Shown here: piece after piece, positions 1 through 8,142 of the stretch
Layout of the letters: each line of letters starts with the position of its first letter
Position numbering within the stretch: the stretch's first letter is position 1
Origin: Trichococcus pasteurii
GTDB lineage: Bacteria > Bacillota > Bacilli > Lactobacillales > Aerococcaceae
DNA: 64,000 bases
Assembly (NCBI RefSeq): GCF_900112935.1
Contig: NZ_FONM01000001.1
Location: 292,045-356,044, forward strand
Reading direction: 5' to 3'
Translations under genes and position numbers: made by a program
Notes under the pieces: generated by a model
The model's database searches: none
What the model saw: only the letters and a program-made list of their open reading frames with translations
Told to the model about the DNA's origin: nothing

Positions 1-180
1 GGCTTCGACAATCAGCCGTTCACCGCGATGCTGGCGGTCCAACTGACGACGATTGCGCAACCGGTGGATGCATTGGGAAGAGAAGCCACGAAGGTGTTGG
101 TAGCGCAGATCGAAGAGATTGCTTATCAGATAGATACGACAGATTTGAAATTAGAATTGATCAAACGGGAATCCGCTTAG
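1..180 (+). CDS. LacI-family transcriptional regulator, C-terminal fragment
   Basis: The window opens inside this gene; 59 C-terminal residues and the TAG stop are visible. The stretch FTAMLAVQLTTIAQPVDALG is typical of the end of the ligand-binding domain of LacI/GalR regulators (conserved LTTI-QP--LG pattern before the last helix). The DNA-binding domain is outside the window. It lies 55 nt upstream of a glucosidase-PTS operon on the same strand, with an 18-bp perfect palindrome between them, so it is probably the local repressor of alpha-glucoside use. The family call is fairly secure; the effector is inference. Confidence 0.8.
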   Translation, partial: GFDNQPFTAMLAVQLTTIAQPVDALGREATKVLVAQIEEIAYQIDTTDLKLELIKRESA

Positions 181-202
181 GCGGGTTCTCAAAAAACAGA
201 AA

Positions 203-220
203 TGTGGTATCGATACCACA
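203..220. promoter_or_regulatory. Palindromic operator, likely LacI-type
   Basis: Perfect 18-bp palindrome TGTGGTATCGATACCACA with a central CG step, as in LacI-family operators. It ends 15 nt before the glucosidase start codon and just before the ribosome binding site CGGAGGAG. Its placement between the regulator gene and the catabolic operon suggests that the upstream LacI-type protein binds here. No good -10/-35 was located in the 55-nt gap, so the operon may be read through from the regulator gene. Confidence 0.6.
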
Positions 221-235
221 AACGGAGGAGTCAGC

Positions 236-1960
236 ATGAAAAACGCAATCAGGGAAAGAACGGACAGCGAACACATGGAACAAAAGCAATGGTGGAAAGA
301 GGATGTCGTCTATCAGATTTACCCGAAAAGTTTTTACGACAGCGATAACGACGGCAGCGGCGATATCAAAGGCATCACGCAGAAATTGCCTTACCTGGAG
401 GAACTGGGGATCACGATGCTGTGGATCTGTCCGATCTTCACTTCGCCGATGGTAGACAATGGCTATGACATTTCCGATTACCAAGGAATCCAGCCCGAGT
501 TCGGTTCGATGGCTGATTTTGAGGAATTGCTGGATGAAGCCAAAAAGCGTGACATCAGCATCATCCTGGATTTGGTCGTGAACCATACTTCTGATGAACA
601 TGCCTGGTTCCAGCAGGCTTTACGCGAACCAAAAAGCAAATATCGGGATTATTATATATTCAGAGAAGGCAAGAACGGAAACCCTCCGAACAACTGGCGC
701 TCCATTTTCGGAGGCAGCGTCTGGGAAAAAGTTCCGGGAGAAGAAAACAATTACTATTTCCATACCTTCGACAAAAGGCAACCGGACCTGAACTGGGAAA
801 ATCCAGCCTTGCGCGAGGAAATTTACGCGATGATCAATTGGTGGCTGGAAAAAGGCATTGCCGGTTTCCGCATCGACTCCATCACCTTCATCAAAAAGGA
901 TCAGGATTACGGCGATGCGCCAGCTGATGGGGCCGATGGATTGGCCAGCGTGAAGCACAAGGGGAGGAACCGCCCGGGAATTGCTGATTTCTTGGCGGAA
1001 CTGAACCAAAAAACATTCAACAAGTATCCATGCGCTTCTGTTGGCGAAGCGCCCGGTGTGACTTATGATGAGTTTGACCAATACATCGGGGAAGGCGGCT
1101 ATTTCAACATGATCTTCGATTTCCACTATGCGGATATCGATGTGGAGAACGGCAGCGAATGGTTCCGCAAAACCGATTGGAAGCCGAAGGAACTGAAGGA
1201 ACTGATATTCGAAAGCCAGAACGCCCTCCAAAAATCCGGCTGGGGAGCGAACTTCCTGGAAAACCACGATCAGCCGCGGTCCCTTTCCAAGTACATCAAG
1301 GATGAGGCTTACCAGAACGCTATCGGCGCCAAAGCCTTGGGAACTCTCTTCTTCTTTTTGCGGGGGACTCCATACATCTATCAAGGGCAGGAAATCGGGA
1401 TGAAAAATTTCAAACGGGATACGATCGCTGACTTCAATGATGTGTCCAGCCTGGATAATTATCCGCGCGCGATGCTGGAAGGTTTCACTGCGGAAGAATC
1501 GCTCGCCTTTGTGAACCAGCGCTCCCGCGACAACGGGCGCACGCCTTTCCAATGGAATGCCACGAAAAATGCCGGCTTCAATGAGGGGGCGGAACCTTGG
1601 CTCAAGCTGGTCGGCGATCACGAAGAAGTCAATGCAGCGGGCCAAGTGAACGATCCGGATTCCATCTTCAGCTTCTATAAAAAGATGATCCGACTCAGAA
1701 ATCAGTCCATCCATAAGGAGGCGCTTATCTATGGAGCCTTCAAACCATTGGAGACGTCGGATGAGGTGGTCGGCTATGAGCGCGCCGGAGATGAGGTCAT
1801 CCAGATTTTAGTGAACATGAGCAGTAAAGAAACTGTAGTCGAGAAGGTTTCCGGAGAAATTCTGTTGAACAACTATGCAACCCTTGAACAATCCGGAACG
1901 CAAGCGCTTTTGAAACCATACCAAGCCATTATGATCAGAAAGGATGAAGAAAATGTCTAA
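236..1960 (+). CDS. GH13 alpha-glucosidase (oligo-1,6-glucosidase / phospho-alpha-glucosidase type)
   Basis: 574 residues. A cytoplasmic glycoside hydrolase family 13 enzyme that would cleave alpha-glucosides brought in by the adjoining PTS. The N-terminal WWKEDVVYQIYPKSF motif opens the (beta/alpha)8 barrel. Catalytic residues are visible: nucleophile Asp214 in GFRIDS, acid/base Glu271 in VGEAP, and transition-state Asp345 in ENHDQPR. The residue after the nucleophile Asp, which in this subfamily helps choose alpha-1,6 (Val) or alpha-1,4 (Thr/Ala) bonds, is Ser. The substrate is therefore not obvious; trehalose-6-P, isomaltose-P or sucrose isomers are all possible. The start is chosen for CGGAGGAG 5 nt upstream; an in-frame ATG at 275 has no comparable site. 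The 3' end overlaps the PTS gene by 8 nt. Confidence 0.88.
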   Translation: MKNAIRERTDSEHMEQKQWWKEDVVYQIYPKSFYDSDNDGSGDIKGITQKLPYLEELGITMLWICPIFTSPMVDNGYDISDYQGIQPEFGSMADFEELLDEAKKRDISIILDLVVNHTSDEHAWFQQALREPKSKYRDYYIFREGKNGNPPNNWRSIFGGSVWEKVPGEENNYYFHTFDKRQPDLNWENPALREEIYAMINWWLEKGIAGFRIDSITFIKKDQDYGDAPADGADGLASVKHKGRNRPGIADFLAELNQKTFNKYPCASVGEAPGVTYDEFDQYIGEGGYFNMIFDFHYADIDVENGSEWFRKTDWKPKELKELIFESQNALQKSGWGANFLENHDQPRSLSKYIKDEAYQNAIGAKALGTLFFFLRGTPYIYQGQEIGMKNFKRDTIADFNDVSSLDNYPRAMLEGFTAEESLAFVNQRSRDNGRTPFQWNATKNAGFNEGAEPWLKLVGDHEEVNAAGQVNDPDSIFSFYKKMIRLRNQSIHKEALIYGAFKPLETSDEVVGYERAGDEVIQILVNMSSKETVVEKVSGEILLNNYATLEQSGTQALLKPYQAIMIRKDEENV

Positions 1961-3374
1961 ATTACCGAATTACCAGGAGATTGCCAGAAAAATAGTAGCG
2001 CTAGTGGGGGACGATAATATCGTCTCCGCTACCCACTGCGCGACGCGTTTGCGCCTGCAGGTGAAGGACCGCAAAGCGATCGATGACGACCAAGTGGAGG
2101 AAGTGGAAGAAGTCAAAGGCGTATTCTATAACGCCGGGCAATATCAGATCATCCTCGGATCCGGCATCGTCAACAAAGTATACGCCGAATTGCAAACGCT
2201 GTATTCCTTCAACGAAGCTTCCAAAGATGAGATCGCGAGGGATGAATCATCGGCATTGCAGCGGGGAGTGCGCAATATCGCGGATATCTTTGTCCCGATC
2301 ATCCCGATCCTGGGCGCAACCGGTTTGTTTTTAGGACTGAAGGGCGTGCTGTTCAATGAGACCGTACTCGGTGCGATGGGATTTACGCCTGATGCCATCC
2401 CGGCTTGGCTGAGCGCCAGCGTGACCGTTTTGACGGATACCGCATTTGGCTTCCTGACCGCGTTCATCTGCTGGTCGGCGTTCAAAAAGGTCGGCGGCTT
2501 GCCGATCATCGGCTTCCTGATCGGATTGATGCTCGTTTTTCCGGCCTTGCCGAATGCCTATGCGGTAGCGGGAGGTACGGCGGAGCCAATCATGGCTTTC
2601 GGCGTCATTCCGTTGGTCGGTTACCAGGGCTCCATTTTGACAGCCTTGATCACCGGGATCATCGGCGCCAATCTGGAGAAGAAGCTGCGGAAGGTGATGC
2701 CGAACGCGATGGACCTGATTTTTACGCCCTTTATCGTCATCCTGGTTTCCGTATTCATCGCGCTGTTTGTGCTCGGACCCTTGGTGCACGGTTTTGAAGC
2801 GCAGGCCGTCAAACTGATCGAAATGTTCCTGCATCTGCCTTTTGGTATCGGCGGCTTGATCATCGGCTTCCTCTATCCGATAGCGGTCATGACCGGCATG
2901 CACCATATGTTTATCATGATTGAAACGTCGCTGATTGCGTCAACCGGATTCAACCCGCTGATCACGGTTTGTGCGATGTATGGCTTTGCGAACGCCGCCG
3001 TATGTTTGGCGATAGCCTTGCGGACCAACAGCGCCGCGGTAAAAACGGCCGGCATTTCCGCGACAGTCACCCAGATGCTTGGCATCAGCGAACCGGCGCT
3101 GTTCGGGGTCGTGATGCGCACAGGAATGAAAGCAATCGGCGTGATGTTGGCGAGTTCCGCTCTGGGAGGTATGGCTCTTTCGCTGCTAGGGATACAGGCG
3201 AACAGTTACGGATTGGCAGTGTTGTTGTCGCCACTGATGTATATTTACGATCCATACCAATTGACGATGTATGTTGTGATCGGCATCGCAACCTTCATCT
3301 TGGCGTTTGTTTTGACGAACGTGCTGGTGATGGGGAATGAAACAATTGTGACAAAGGTCAAAATACAACATTAA
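1953..3374 (+). CDS. PTS alpha-glucoside transporter subunit EIIBC
   Basis: 473 residues. A glucose/sucrose/trehalose-class PTS permease that would import and phosphorylate an alpha-glucoside. Residues 1-80 form the EIIB domain with phospho-accepting Cys29 (THCATRLRL). From about residue 110 there is a multi-span EIIC domain rich in Ile/Leu/Gly, including the MTGMHHMF motif typical of EIIC. No EIIA domain is fused, so phosphate must come from an EIIA encoded elsewhere. The start at 1953 is preferred over the in-frame ATG at 1944 because GAAAGGA is 8 nt upstream. The 8-nt overlap with the glucosidase indicates translational coupling. Confidence 0.88.
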   Translation: MSKLPNYQEIARKIVALVGDDNIVSATHCATRLRLQVKDRKAIDDDQVEEVEEVKGVFYNAGQYQIILGSGIVNKVYAELQTLYSFNEASKDEIARDESSALQRGVRNIADIFVPIIPILGATGLFLGLKGVLFNETVLGAMGFTPDAIPAWLSASVTVLTDTAFGFLTAFICWSAFKKVGGLPIIGFLIGLMLVFPALPNAYAVAGGTAEPIMAFGVIPLVGYQGSILTALITGIIGANLEKKLRKVMPNAMDLIFTPFIVILVSVFIALFVLGPLVHGFEAQAVKLIEMFLHLPFGIGGLIIGFLYPIAVMTGMHHMFIMIETSLIASTGFNPLITVCAMYGFANAAVCLAIALRTNSAAVKTAGISATVTQMLGISEPALFGVVMRTGMKAIGVMLASSALGGMALSLLGIQANSYGLAVLLSPLMYIYDPYQLTMYVVIGIATFILAFVLTNVLVMGNETIVTKVKIQH

Positions 3375-3380
3375 TTTTCA

Positions 3381-3425
3381 GACCAACTATCCAAAGTAAC
3401 ATATGGATAGCTGGTCTTTTTGGTA
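3381..3425 (+). terminator. Rho-independent terminator after the PTS operon
   Basis: Inverted repeat GACCAACTATCCA / TGGATAGCTGGTC (one mismatch) followed by a run of five T. It closes the glucosidase-PTS operon. Confidence 0.85.
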
Positions 3426-3501
3426 TCGTTTACATAGTTGGTGGATCAAGAATAGGACAGATATCGTGAAAAACGTTCACAAATTGTTAATAATAAATCC
3501 A

Positions 3502-3530
3502 TTGTATGCGGAAAAAATGCGTGGTATATT
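3502..3530 (+). promoter_or_regulatory. Sigma-A-type promoter of the GPH symporter gene
   Basis: TTGTAT (3502-3507), a 17-bp spacer and TATATT (3525-3530) with an upstream TGG that makes it an extended -10. The predicted start of transcription is near 3537, giving a leader of about 138 nt before the symporter gene. Confidence 0.6.
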
Positions 3531-3558
3531 CTGTGTGTAAATGTTACGACGTCTCATT

Positions 3559-3572
3559 TGAAAACGTTTATC
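3559..3572 (+). promoter_or_regulatory. Catabolite-responsive element (cre) candidate
   Basis: TGAAAACGTTTATC matches 12 of 14 positions of the CcpA cre consensus TGWAANCGNTNWCA. It lies about 22 nt downstream of the predicted transcription start, a position typical of roadblock-type carbon catabolite repression. A second 12/14 match, TGGTATCGTTTACA, is at 3421-3434, upstream of the promoter. Confidence 0.55.
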
Positions 3573-3674
3573 GTTTTTTAATCGAAACCAAGTATCGCAT
3601 AGTGAAATTGTCGCTATTCATTTTATCAACCGGTTCAGCGTCGTTTTATCAAATATAAGAAAAGGGGTCATGAA

Positions 3675-5123
3675 ATGCAACACGCAAGCGCAAATAAAGT
3701 ACAAAATGTAACCGATGACAAAAGAAATGTAAGGGAATTCGGTCTGATCGATAAATTAGCCTATATGGCGGGGGACATCGCAAATGACTTATTCTTCATT
3801 TTCTCAAGTTCTTTCTTGATGTTGTTCTACACGAAAGTATTGGGCATCAGCGGAGCAGTTGTAGGTACGTTGTTCTTGTCAGCAAGGGTTGTCGATGCTT
3901 TTACGGATATGGGGATGGGACGTCTTGTTGATACGCTGAAGCCTTCAAAAGACGGCCGCTTCCGGGTTTGGATCAAACGCGTAGCGCCATTCGCTGTTAT
4001 CGCTGGTTTCCTGATGTTCTTGTCAGTTGTTCAAAACTGGTCCATGACTGCAAAAATCGTCTACATCTTTGTAACGTACCTGTTCTGGGGCAGCATCTGC
4101 TACACAGCAATCAACATCCCTTATGGATCGATGGCATCCGTAATCAGCGAGAAGCCTGAAGACCGTGCTTCCCTTTCTGTATTCCGCAGCATGGGAGCCA
4201 GCCTTGCCAGCATCTTCATTTCCTTCTTTGTTCCGTTGTTCGTCTACACAACCGACGCAAACGGCGCGCAAATCGTTATTCCTGAACGCTTCACACTCTT
4301 GGCCGGTGTTTTTGCTGTTCTTGCTTTCGCACTGTATCAATTCTGTTATCACTTCACGATCGAGCGTGTACAGATTCCACAAAAACCGGAAACTGAAAAA
4401 CAATCTTTCGGTAAAGAAATGGCAGTTCTAATCAAAGGCTTATCTACAAACCGCGCACTAGGCGGCATCATCGCAGCTGCAATCTTCCTGTTATTGTCCA
4501 TGCTGTTGGTGAACACGATGAATGCTTATCTGTACGCCGATTATTTCAAGAGCTCCAAGACATTGGCTGTAGCCGGTATCCTGGGTACTGTCGGAACATT
4601 GATGCTTGCGCCTTTCGCAAACAAAATCGCTTCCCGTTTCGGTAAAAAAGAATCAGCGACAGTAGCGTTGTTCTTCTCGGCAATTGTATACGCAGTCCTG
4701 TACTTCATCCATACAGACAATGTAATGGTCTTCCTTCCGATGGCATTTCTTGCAAGTCTGGGAATGAACTACTTCAACGTAGTCATCTGGGCTTTCATCA
4801 CGGACATCATCGACTACCAAGAAGTCAAAACCGGCACTGCGGACAGTGGTACAGTATACGCCGTCTACTCCTTCTCTAGAAAACTTGGCCAAGCTTTGGC
4901 CGGCGGTTTGGGTGGTTTCGCTCTGGCTGCTATCGGTTATGCATCAGCTGCGGCAACACAAGAAGCAGCTGTTCTTGACAGCATCTACGATGTGGCTACG
5001 CTCGTACCGGCTATCGGATATACCTGCGTTGCGCTATGCCTATGGTTCATCTACCCGCTGACTAAAGCAAAAGTTGCAGAAAACGTGGCAATCTTGTCAG
5101 AACGCCGTAAAGCAGCAAAATAA
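3675..5123 (+). CDS. GPH-family (MFS) sugar:cation symporter
   Basis: 482 residues with about 12 hydrophobic spans. The glycoside-pentoside-hexuronide family signature is clear: KLAYMAGDIANDLFF near the N-terminus, DAFTDMGMGRLVDT in loop 2-3 and a central hydrophilic loop. These permeases take up lactose, melibiose, xylosides or glucuronides with Na+ or H+. There is no fused EIIA-like domain as in LacS, and no neighbouring glycosidase in this transcription unit, so the substrate cannot be given. The gene is monocistronic, bounded by terminators, with a cre-like site in its leader, so glucose repression is likely. Confidence 0.88.
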   Translation: MQHASANKVQNVTDDKRNVREFGLIDKLAYMAGDIANDLFFIFSSSFLMLFYTKVLGISGAVVGTLFLSARVVDAFTDMGMGRLVDTLKPSKDGRFRVWIKRVAPFAVIAGFLMFLSVVQNWSMTAKIVYIFVTYLFWGSICYTAINIPYGSMASVISEKPEDRASLSVFRSMGASLASIFISFFVPLFVYTTDANGAQIVIPERFTLLAGVFAVLAFALYQFCYHFTIERVQIPQKPETEKQSFGKEMAVLIKGLSTNRALGGIIAAAIFLLLSMLLVNTMNAYLYADYFKSSKTLAVAGILGTVGTLMLAPFANKIASRFGKKESATVALFFSAIVYAVLYFIHTDNVMVFLPMAFLASLGMNYFNVVIWAFITDIIDYQEVKTGTADSGTVYAVYSFSRKLGQALAGGLGGFALAAIGYASAAATQEAAVLDSIYDVATLVPAIGYTCVALCLWFIYPLTKAKVAENVAILSERRKAAK

Positions 5124-5147
5124 AAAGTTAAAATAACTCGTAAAAGG

Positions 5148-5186
5148 GGCGCCATCCTGTTTGATTAGGATGGCGCCTCTTTTTTG
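5148..5186 (+). terminator. Rho-independent terminator after the GPH symporter
   Basis: Perfect 11-bp stem GGCGCCATCCT / AGGATGGCGCC with an 8-nt loop, followed by T-rich sequence. Confidence 0.9.
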
Positions 5187-5218
5187 CGTGCTGTTTTTTT
5201 TGAATGGCTGAAATTCAG

Positions 5219-5347
5219 CTCCGGCCAAGCGAACCTTCGCCGGAGAAGATGACCCTATTTCATCCCCAGCTTCGGCAAGCATTGGCTGACAGGAGCTGAG
5301 GCCCCTGATCATATCCGCTTCTCCGGTCAGGCAAGCCTTCTCCGGAG
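5219..5347. repeat. Two copies of a ~27-nt GC-rich intergenic hairpin repeat
   Basis: Copies at 5219-5245 and 5321-5347, both 27 nt, both starting CTCCGG and ending CCGGAG. Read on the minus strand the first is CTCCGGCGAAG...TTGGCCGGAG, nearly identical at its ends to copies at 27908 and 34721. The rest of the 5187-5448 gap holds no gene that I can see. Confidence 0.7.
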
Positions 5348-5523
5348 AAGGTGATCACCGCAGCCCAATCCGTTTGATGGCACAAAATTTACATTAGAAC
5401 AAAAATTACTTCGTTTACAAAGATGCTACAAAATTTGTATATATTTTATTGTATCTTGACGGGATATTTACAAAACCTTGCTATAGTGGATTAATAAGCA
5501 AAAAGAGGGAGGATGAATCAAAA

Positions 5524-6192
5524 ATGTCCTATCTAACAGCGCACTCCGGCAGTGACGGATTGGCAGACAACAGTATGGAGTTTGTTGCATTCTTCAGCAA
5601 CAAACAGCAAGTTTCAGCCATAGAAGTCGATGTTCGGATGAACAAGGAACGTCATCTTGTTCTGCATCACGATATATTGAAGGATGGGCAGCACTATGTC
5701 TCTTTGGAAGATGTGTTCGCATATATCGCCCGAGAAAAAAGTCCGACCCGCATTAATTGCGACCTGAAAGAAACCGGTCTGGAAGAGGCCGTTTACGGGT
5801 TGGCCGACAAATACGATCTTTGGCCACAAGTGGAACTGAGCGGAACGGTGTCCTGCAGGTATTTGTCAAAGTGGAGCAATCAGATTTTAATGAACATCGA
5901 AAACGGTATGGATGACTCCTTTCATGGCGAACATATTGGGCGATGGGGAGAAAATGTGTTGCTTGAAGCGTTGGCCAAACTGGCCCGCAGCCAAGCGAAA
6001 GTCATCAACATCAATCATCAGTTGTTCACGGAGGCTGTGCAGGAAAAAGGTAAGCAGTTGGCATTGGAGTTTTCCTTGTGGACCGTGAACGACTTGATTT
6101 CGATTGGAAATTACGAAAAGGAAAATATCTACAACATAACGACCAAAAAAGCCTGGACCTATATCCAACAGAAAAGGGAGCAAGCAGAATGA
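5524..6192 (+). CDS. Divergent glycerophosphodiester phosphodiesterase-like protein
   Basis: 222 residues, cytoplasmic. A GDPD-type TIM barrel would hydrolyse glycerophosphodiesters to glycerol-3-phosphate and an alcohol. The N-terminal block is recognisable: AHSG in place of the usual HRG, then NSMEF in place of ENT--AF, followed by IEVDVR and LHHD. The Arg of the HRG motif is replaced by Ser and the PENT motif is degraded, so activity or substrate may differ. The C-terminal LWTVND matches the family's W-V-N motif. The start at 5524 has GGGAGG upstream at 11 nt; a longer frame from 5449 has no site. It stands alone after an AT-rich promoter region. Confidence 0.65.
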   Translation: MSYLTAHSGSDGLADNSMEFVAFFSNKQQVSAIEVDVRMNKERHLVLHHDILKDGQHYVSLEDVFAYIAREKSPTRINCDLKETGLEEAVYGLADKYDLWPQVELSGTVSCRYLSKWSNQILMNIENGMDDSFHGEHIGRWGENVLLEALAKLARSQAKVININHQLFTEAVQEKGKQLALEFSLWTVNDLISIGNYEKENIYNITTKKAWTYIQQKREQAE

Positions 6193-6266
6193 AATACCTA
6201 AATCCAAAACGAATCTACCGCAGGTTCGGAAAAGGTATTGATTATCATCTCTCAAGTGCTCCTTGA
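6189..6266 (+). CDS. Possible 25-residue peptide or truncated gene start
   Basis: A short frame (MKYLNPKRIYRRFGKG...) overlaps the stop of the GDPD-like gene by 4 nt (ATGA) and has AAGGGAG 8 nt upstream, so it may be translated by coupling. It is very basic and ends after 25 residues. It borders a decayed gene, so it could be the stub of a lost downstream gene. I do not recognise it. Confidence 0.25.
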   Translation: MKYLNPKRIYRRFGKGIDYHLSSAP

Positions 6267-6345
6267 CTCTTTTGGTACGGAACATCCGCATTGTCTGCTT
6301 CGGATCAGGTTACAGTCAAATTAATGATCCAGGGGGAGAATTAAA

Positions 6346-6946
6346 ATGAATTATTATGCAATCGAACTGCACTCGCATACGAATCACAGCGATGGCGGCT
6401 TCACGACCGAGGAACTGCTCGGAAGCGCCAAGGATTTCGGTTATGATATCCTGACGATTACCGACCACCATCGAAAGCGAAATGGATAACACGGCTCTGA
6501 GGTACATCGGATTGCGGGAGTTGACGGAAGCTGGCGTCAAGGAGAGCATGGGGAACGGCAACTTTTATATCACGCTCGGTCCGCGGCTGCAGATGCAGAT
6601 CGAACAGAATGGGCGTTCTCATCACCTTGGGCAGGAACTACAGACTGGAGCAGCACGGCTGCACGTCAGACTGGAATCTATTTTACAGGAGAAATTGCGC
6701 AACTTCGGCTTTAAAGGGTAGCGGCTCATTGTCATTCAAAATGAGGAAGTCATCAAAGAAATCGAACTGAAAGAAAATCAATCAAGGGAAGTTCCGCTGA
6801 CGCTCCAACCGGGATATGTGAGGCTGGAACTGTATGGGGAAGCAAAGGGCGAAAAGGGCAGGCTGCTGGTGATCGGAAATCCCTCATTCAAACTGAATAA
6901 AAATGTCCAGATCATAAGGCGTATAGGCCGTTTCGACTGTTTTTGA
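6346..6946 (+). pseudogene. Remnant of a PHP-domain (CehA/McbA-type) metallohydrolase gene
   Basis: A good start (AGGGGGAG upstream of ATG 6346) leads into a PHP-domain N-terminus: ELHSHTNHSDGGFTTEELL and TDHH carry metal-binding histidines. After TDHH the frame shifts and most of the catalytic domain is missing. From about 6470, in another frame, the C-terminal part of the same kind of protein continues (ALRYIGLRELTEAGV, GNGNFYITLGP). That frame is then cut by an in-frame TAG at 6719 and carries on as LIVIQNEEVIKEIELKE and LELYGEAKGEKG to a TGA at 6944. A large internal deletion, a frameshift and a nonsense codon make this a pseudogene. Its tail overlaps the 3' end of the minus-strand gene at 6884. 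Confidence 0.7.
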
Positions 6947-7378
6947 ATCATCCGAATAGAATTTGTAGCGCCCTCCGGTGACATAGACGAATGCAGTGAA
7001 ATCCTTTTTTCCGTAATAAGGGCTTATTTCGTTCCACTGTTCTGCAGGAAGTTTCCCAAGGGACAGGCCCTCAATCATAAGGTTGCCGTCTTTGATGGCC
7101 ACGTTCAGCGTCGTGACTTGTTCGTATTCATAGATCCGCCGATTTGTCCGAGCAATCGCTTCATCCTCAAGCCATCCGAACGGTTTGCAGAAGGGATCTT
7201 CCAGGATAATGTGCTCCGCAACTTTCTGGATAAGGCTGTTATCCGCGAACAGCGCACTGCTTCTCCAACGTGTCTGAAACAGTATCCGGCCAACGCTGTC
7301 GTTTGCATCTTCTGAAGCGTCGGCAACAGGCAGGTCCTTTTCTTTAGCCCCTTTTTTGAAAAAGTCGCGTATACCCAT
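6884..7378 (-). CDS. Hypothetical protein, 164 residues
   Basis: I do not recognise a family. The product is soluble, with no signal peptide or membrane span. It begins MGIRDFFKKGAKEK and has a mixed acidic composition with several Tyr/Phe-rich strands near the end (FTAFVYVTGGRYKFYSDD). The start at 7378 is chosen because GGAGGTG lies 5 nt upstream; an in-frame ATG at 7414 lacks such a site. The gene stands alone between the PHP pseudogene and a promoter for the next plus-strand gene. Its last 63 nt overlap the pseudogene remnant. Confidence 0.65.
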   Translation of the reverse strand: MGIRDFFKKGAKEKDLPVADASEDANDSVGRILFQTRWRSSALFADNSLIQKVAEHIILEDPFCKPFGWLEDEAIARTNRRIYEYEQVTTLNVAIKDGNLMIEGLSLGKLPAEQWNEISPYYGKKDFTAFVYVTGGRYKFYSDDSKTVETAYTPYDLDIFIQFE

Positions 7379-7597
7379 GATGCACCTCCGTTCATTTGTA
7401 ATAGTTCCTTCCATTGTATCACAGCGCCTCCAAGTTCGGAATTGTGGAAAGCAGTTTGAAAAAAACCGATCGGATATAAAGGATGTTTTTTCTTAGGACT
7501 ATCAATCCTGCTTGCTGTGATAGAACCTAACGCGTATTAACGTATATCATCTGTCCATATTCGATTATTCTTAACCTTTTAGAACCAAGTGTTGTGC

Positions 7598-7603
7598 TAT
7601 AAT
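7598..7603 (+). promoter_or_regulatory. Extended -10 promoter of the zinc-ribbon membrane protein gene
   Basis: TGC-TATAAT, an extended -10 with a perfect hexamer, lies 82 nt upstream of the TTG start at 7680. No strong -35 is seen at the usual distance. Confidence 0.5.
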
Positions 7604-7679
7604 GGGACAATAGTGCTTGTTACTGAAGCGTTTTTTCGGCTCTAGGAACAGGCAAACGAAGAATTAAGGGGATAGCCGA

Positions 7680-8090
7680 TTGGAAAAATTAAAAATAAAA
7701 ATAATGAATTTTATGCGCGGAAGATACGGCGCGGATCAGCTTTACAACGCTTTGGTCATTTCCGGTATGGTGCTGTACTTTTTGGGTGCAACGACAAACT
7801 TGGGTATGTTAGTTTTCGTGGCGCAAATCTTGATTTTCTGGGCCCTGTTCAGGGTCTACTCGAAAAAAATCTATAAACGCTCTGAAGAAAACCGCAAATT
7901 CCTGAAATGGTGGCAGCCGAACCAGAAAAAGCTGAAGCTGCTATTCAGAAGGTTCAAGGAAATCAAGGTGGCCCGTTTCCGCAAATGCCCTAACTGCAGG
8001 ACGACTCTGCGTTTGCCCGTCAAACGCGGCAAAAAGACAGTGAAATGTCCGACTTGCCATCAAAAATTCGAATCGCGCATCATTCTATAA
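7680..8090 (+). CDS. Small membrane protein with C-terminal zinc ribbon
   Basis: 136 residues. Two hydrophobic segments (about residues 22-39 and 42-58) are followed by a very basic linker and a C-terminal zinc ribbon with two CPxC knuckles, CPNC and CPTC, spaced by about 20 residues. This layout occurs in uncharacterised Lactobacillales proteins; the function is unknown. The start is TTG with AAGGGG 8 nt upstream. The gene is monocistronic, with an extended -10 promoter before it and a bidirectional terminator after it. Confidence 0.7.
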   Translation: MEKLKIKIMNFMRGRYGADQLYNALVISGMVLYFLGATTNLGMLVFVAQILIFWALFRVYSKKIYKRSEENRKFLKWWQPNQKKLKLLFRRFKEIKVARFRKCPNCRTTLRLPVKRGKKTVKCPTCHQKFESRIIL

Positions 8091-8139
8091 ACAAAAAAGA
8101 AGCCCCGCCAATTAATAAAATTGAGCGGAGGCTTCTTTT
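8091..8139. terminator. Bidirectional terminator
   Basis: Stem AGAAGCCCCGC / GCGGAGGCTTCT with an A run on the left and a T run on the right, so it can end both the plus-strand gene (to 8090) and the minus-strand phosphatase gene (to 8143). Confidence 0.8.
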
Positions 8140-8142
8140 TGT

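Noticed and set aside
620..1714. Long minus-strand open frame (364 codons) inside the glucosidase gene
   Set aside because: Shadow of a GC-biased gene on the other strand; no site, no recognisable domain.
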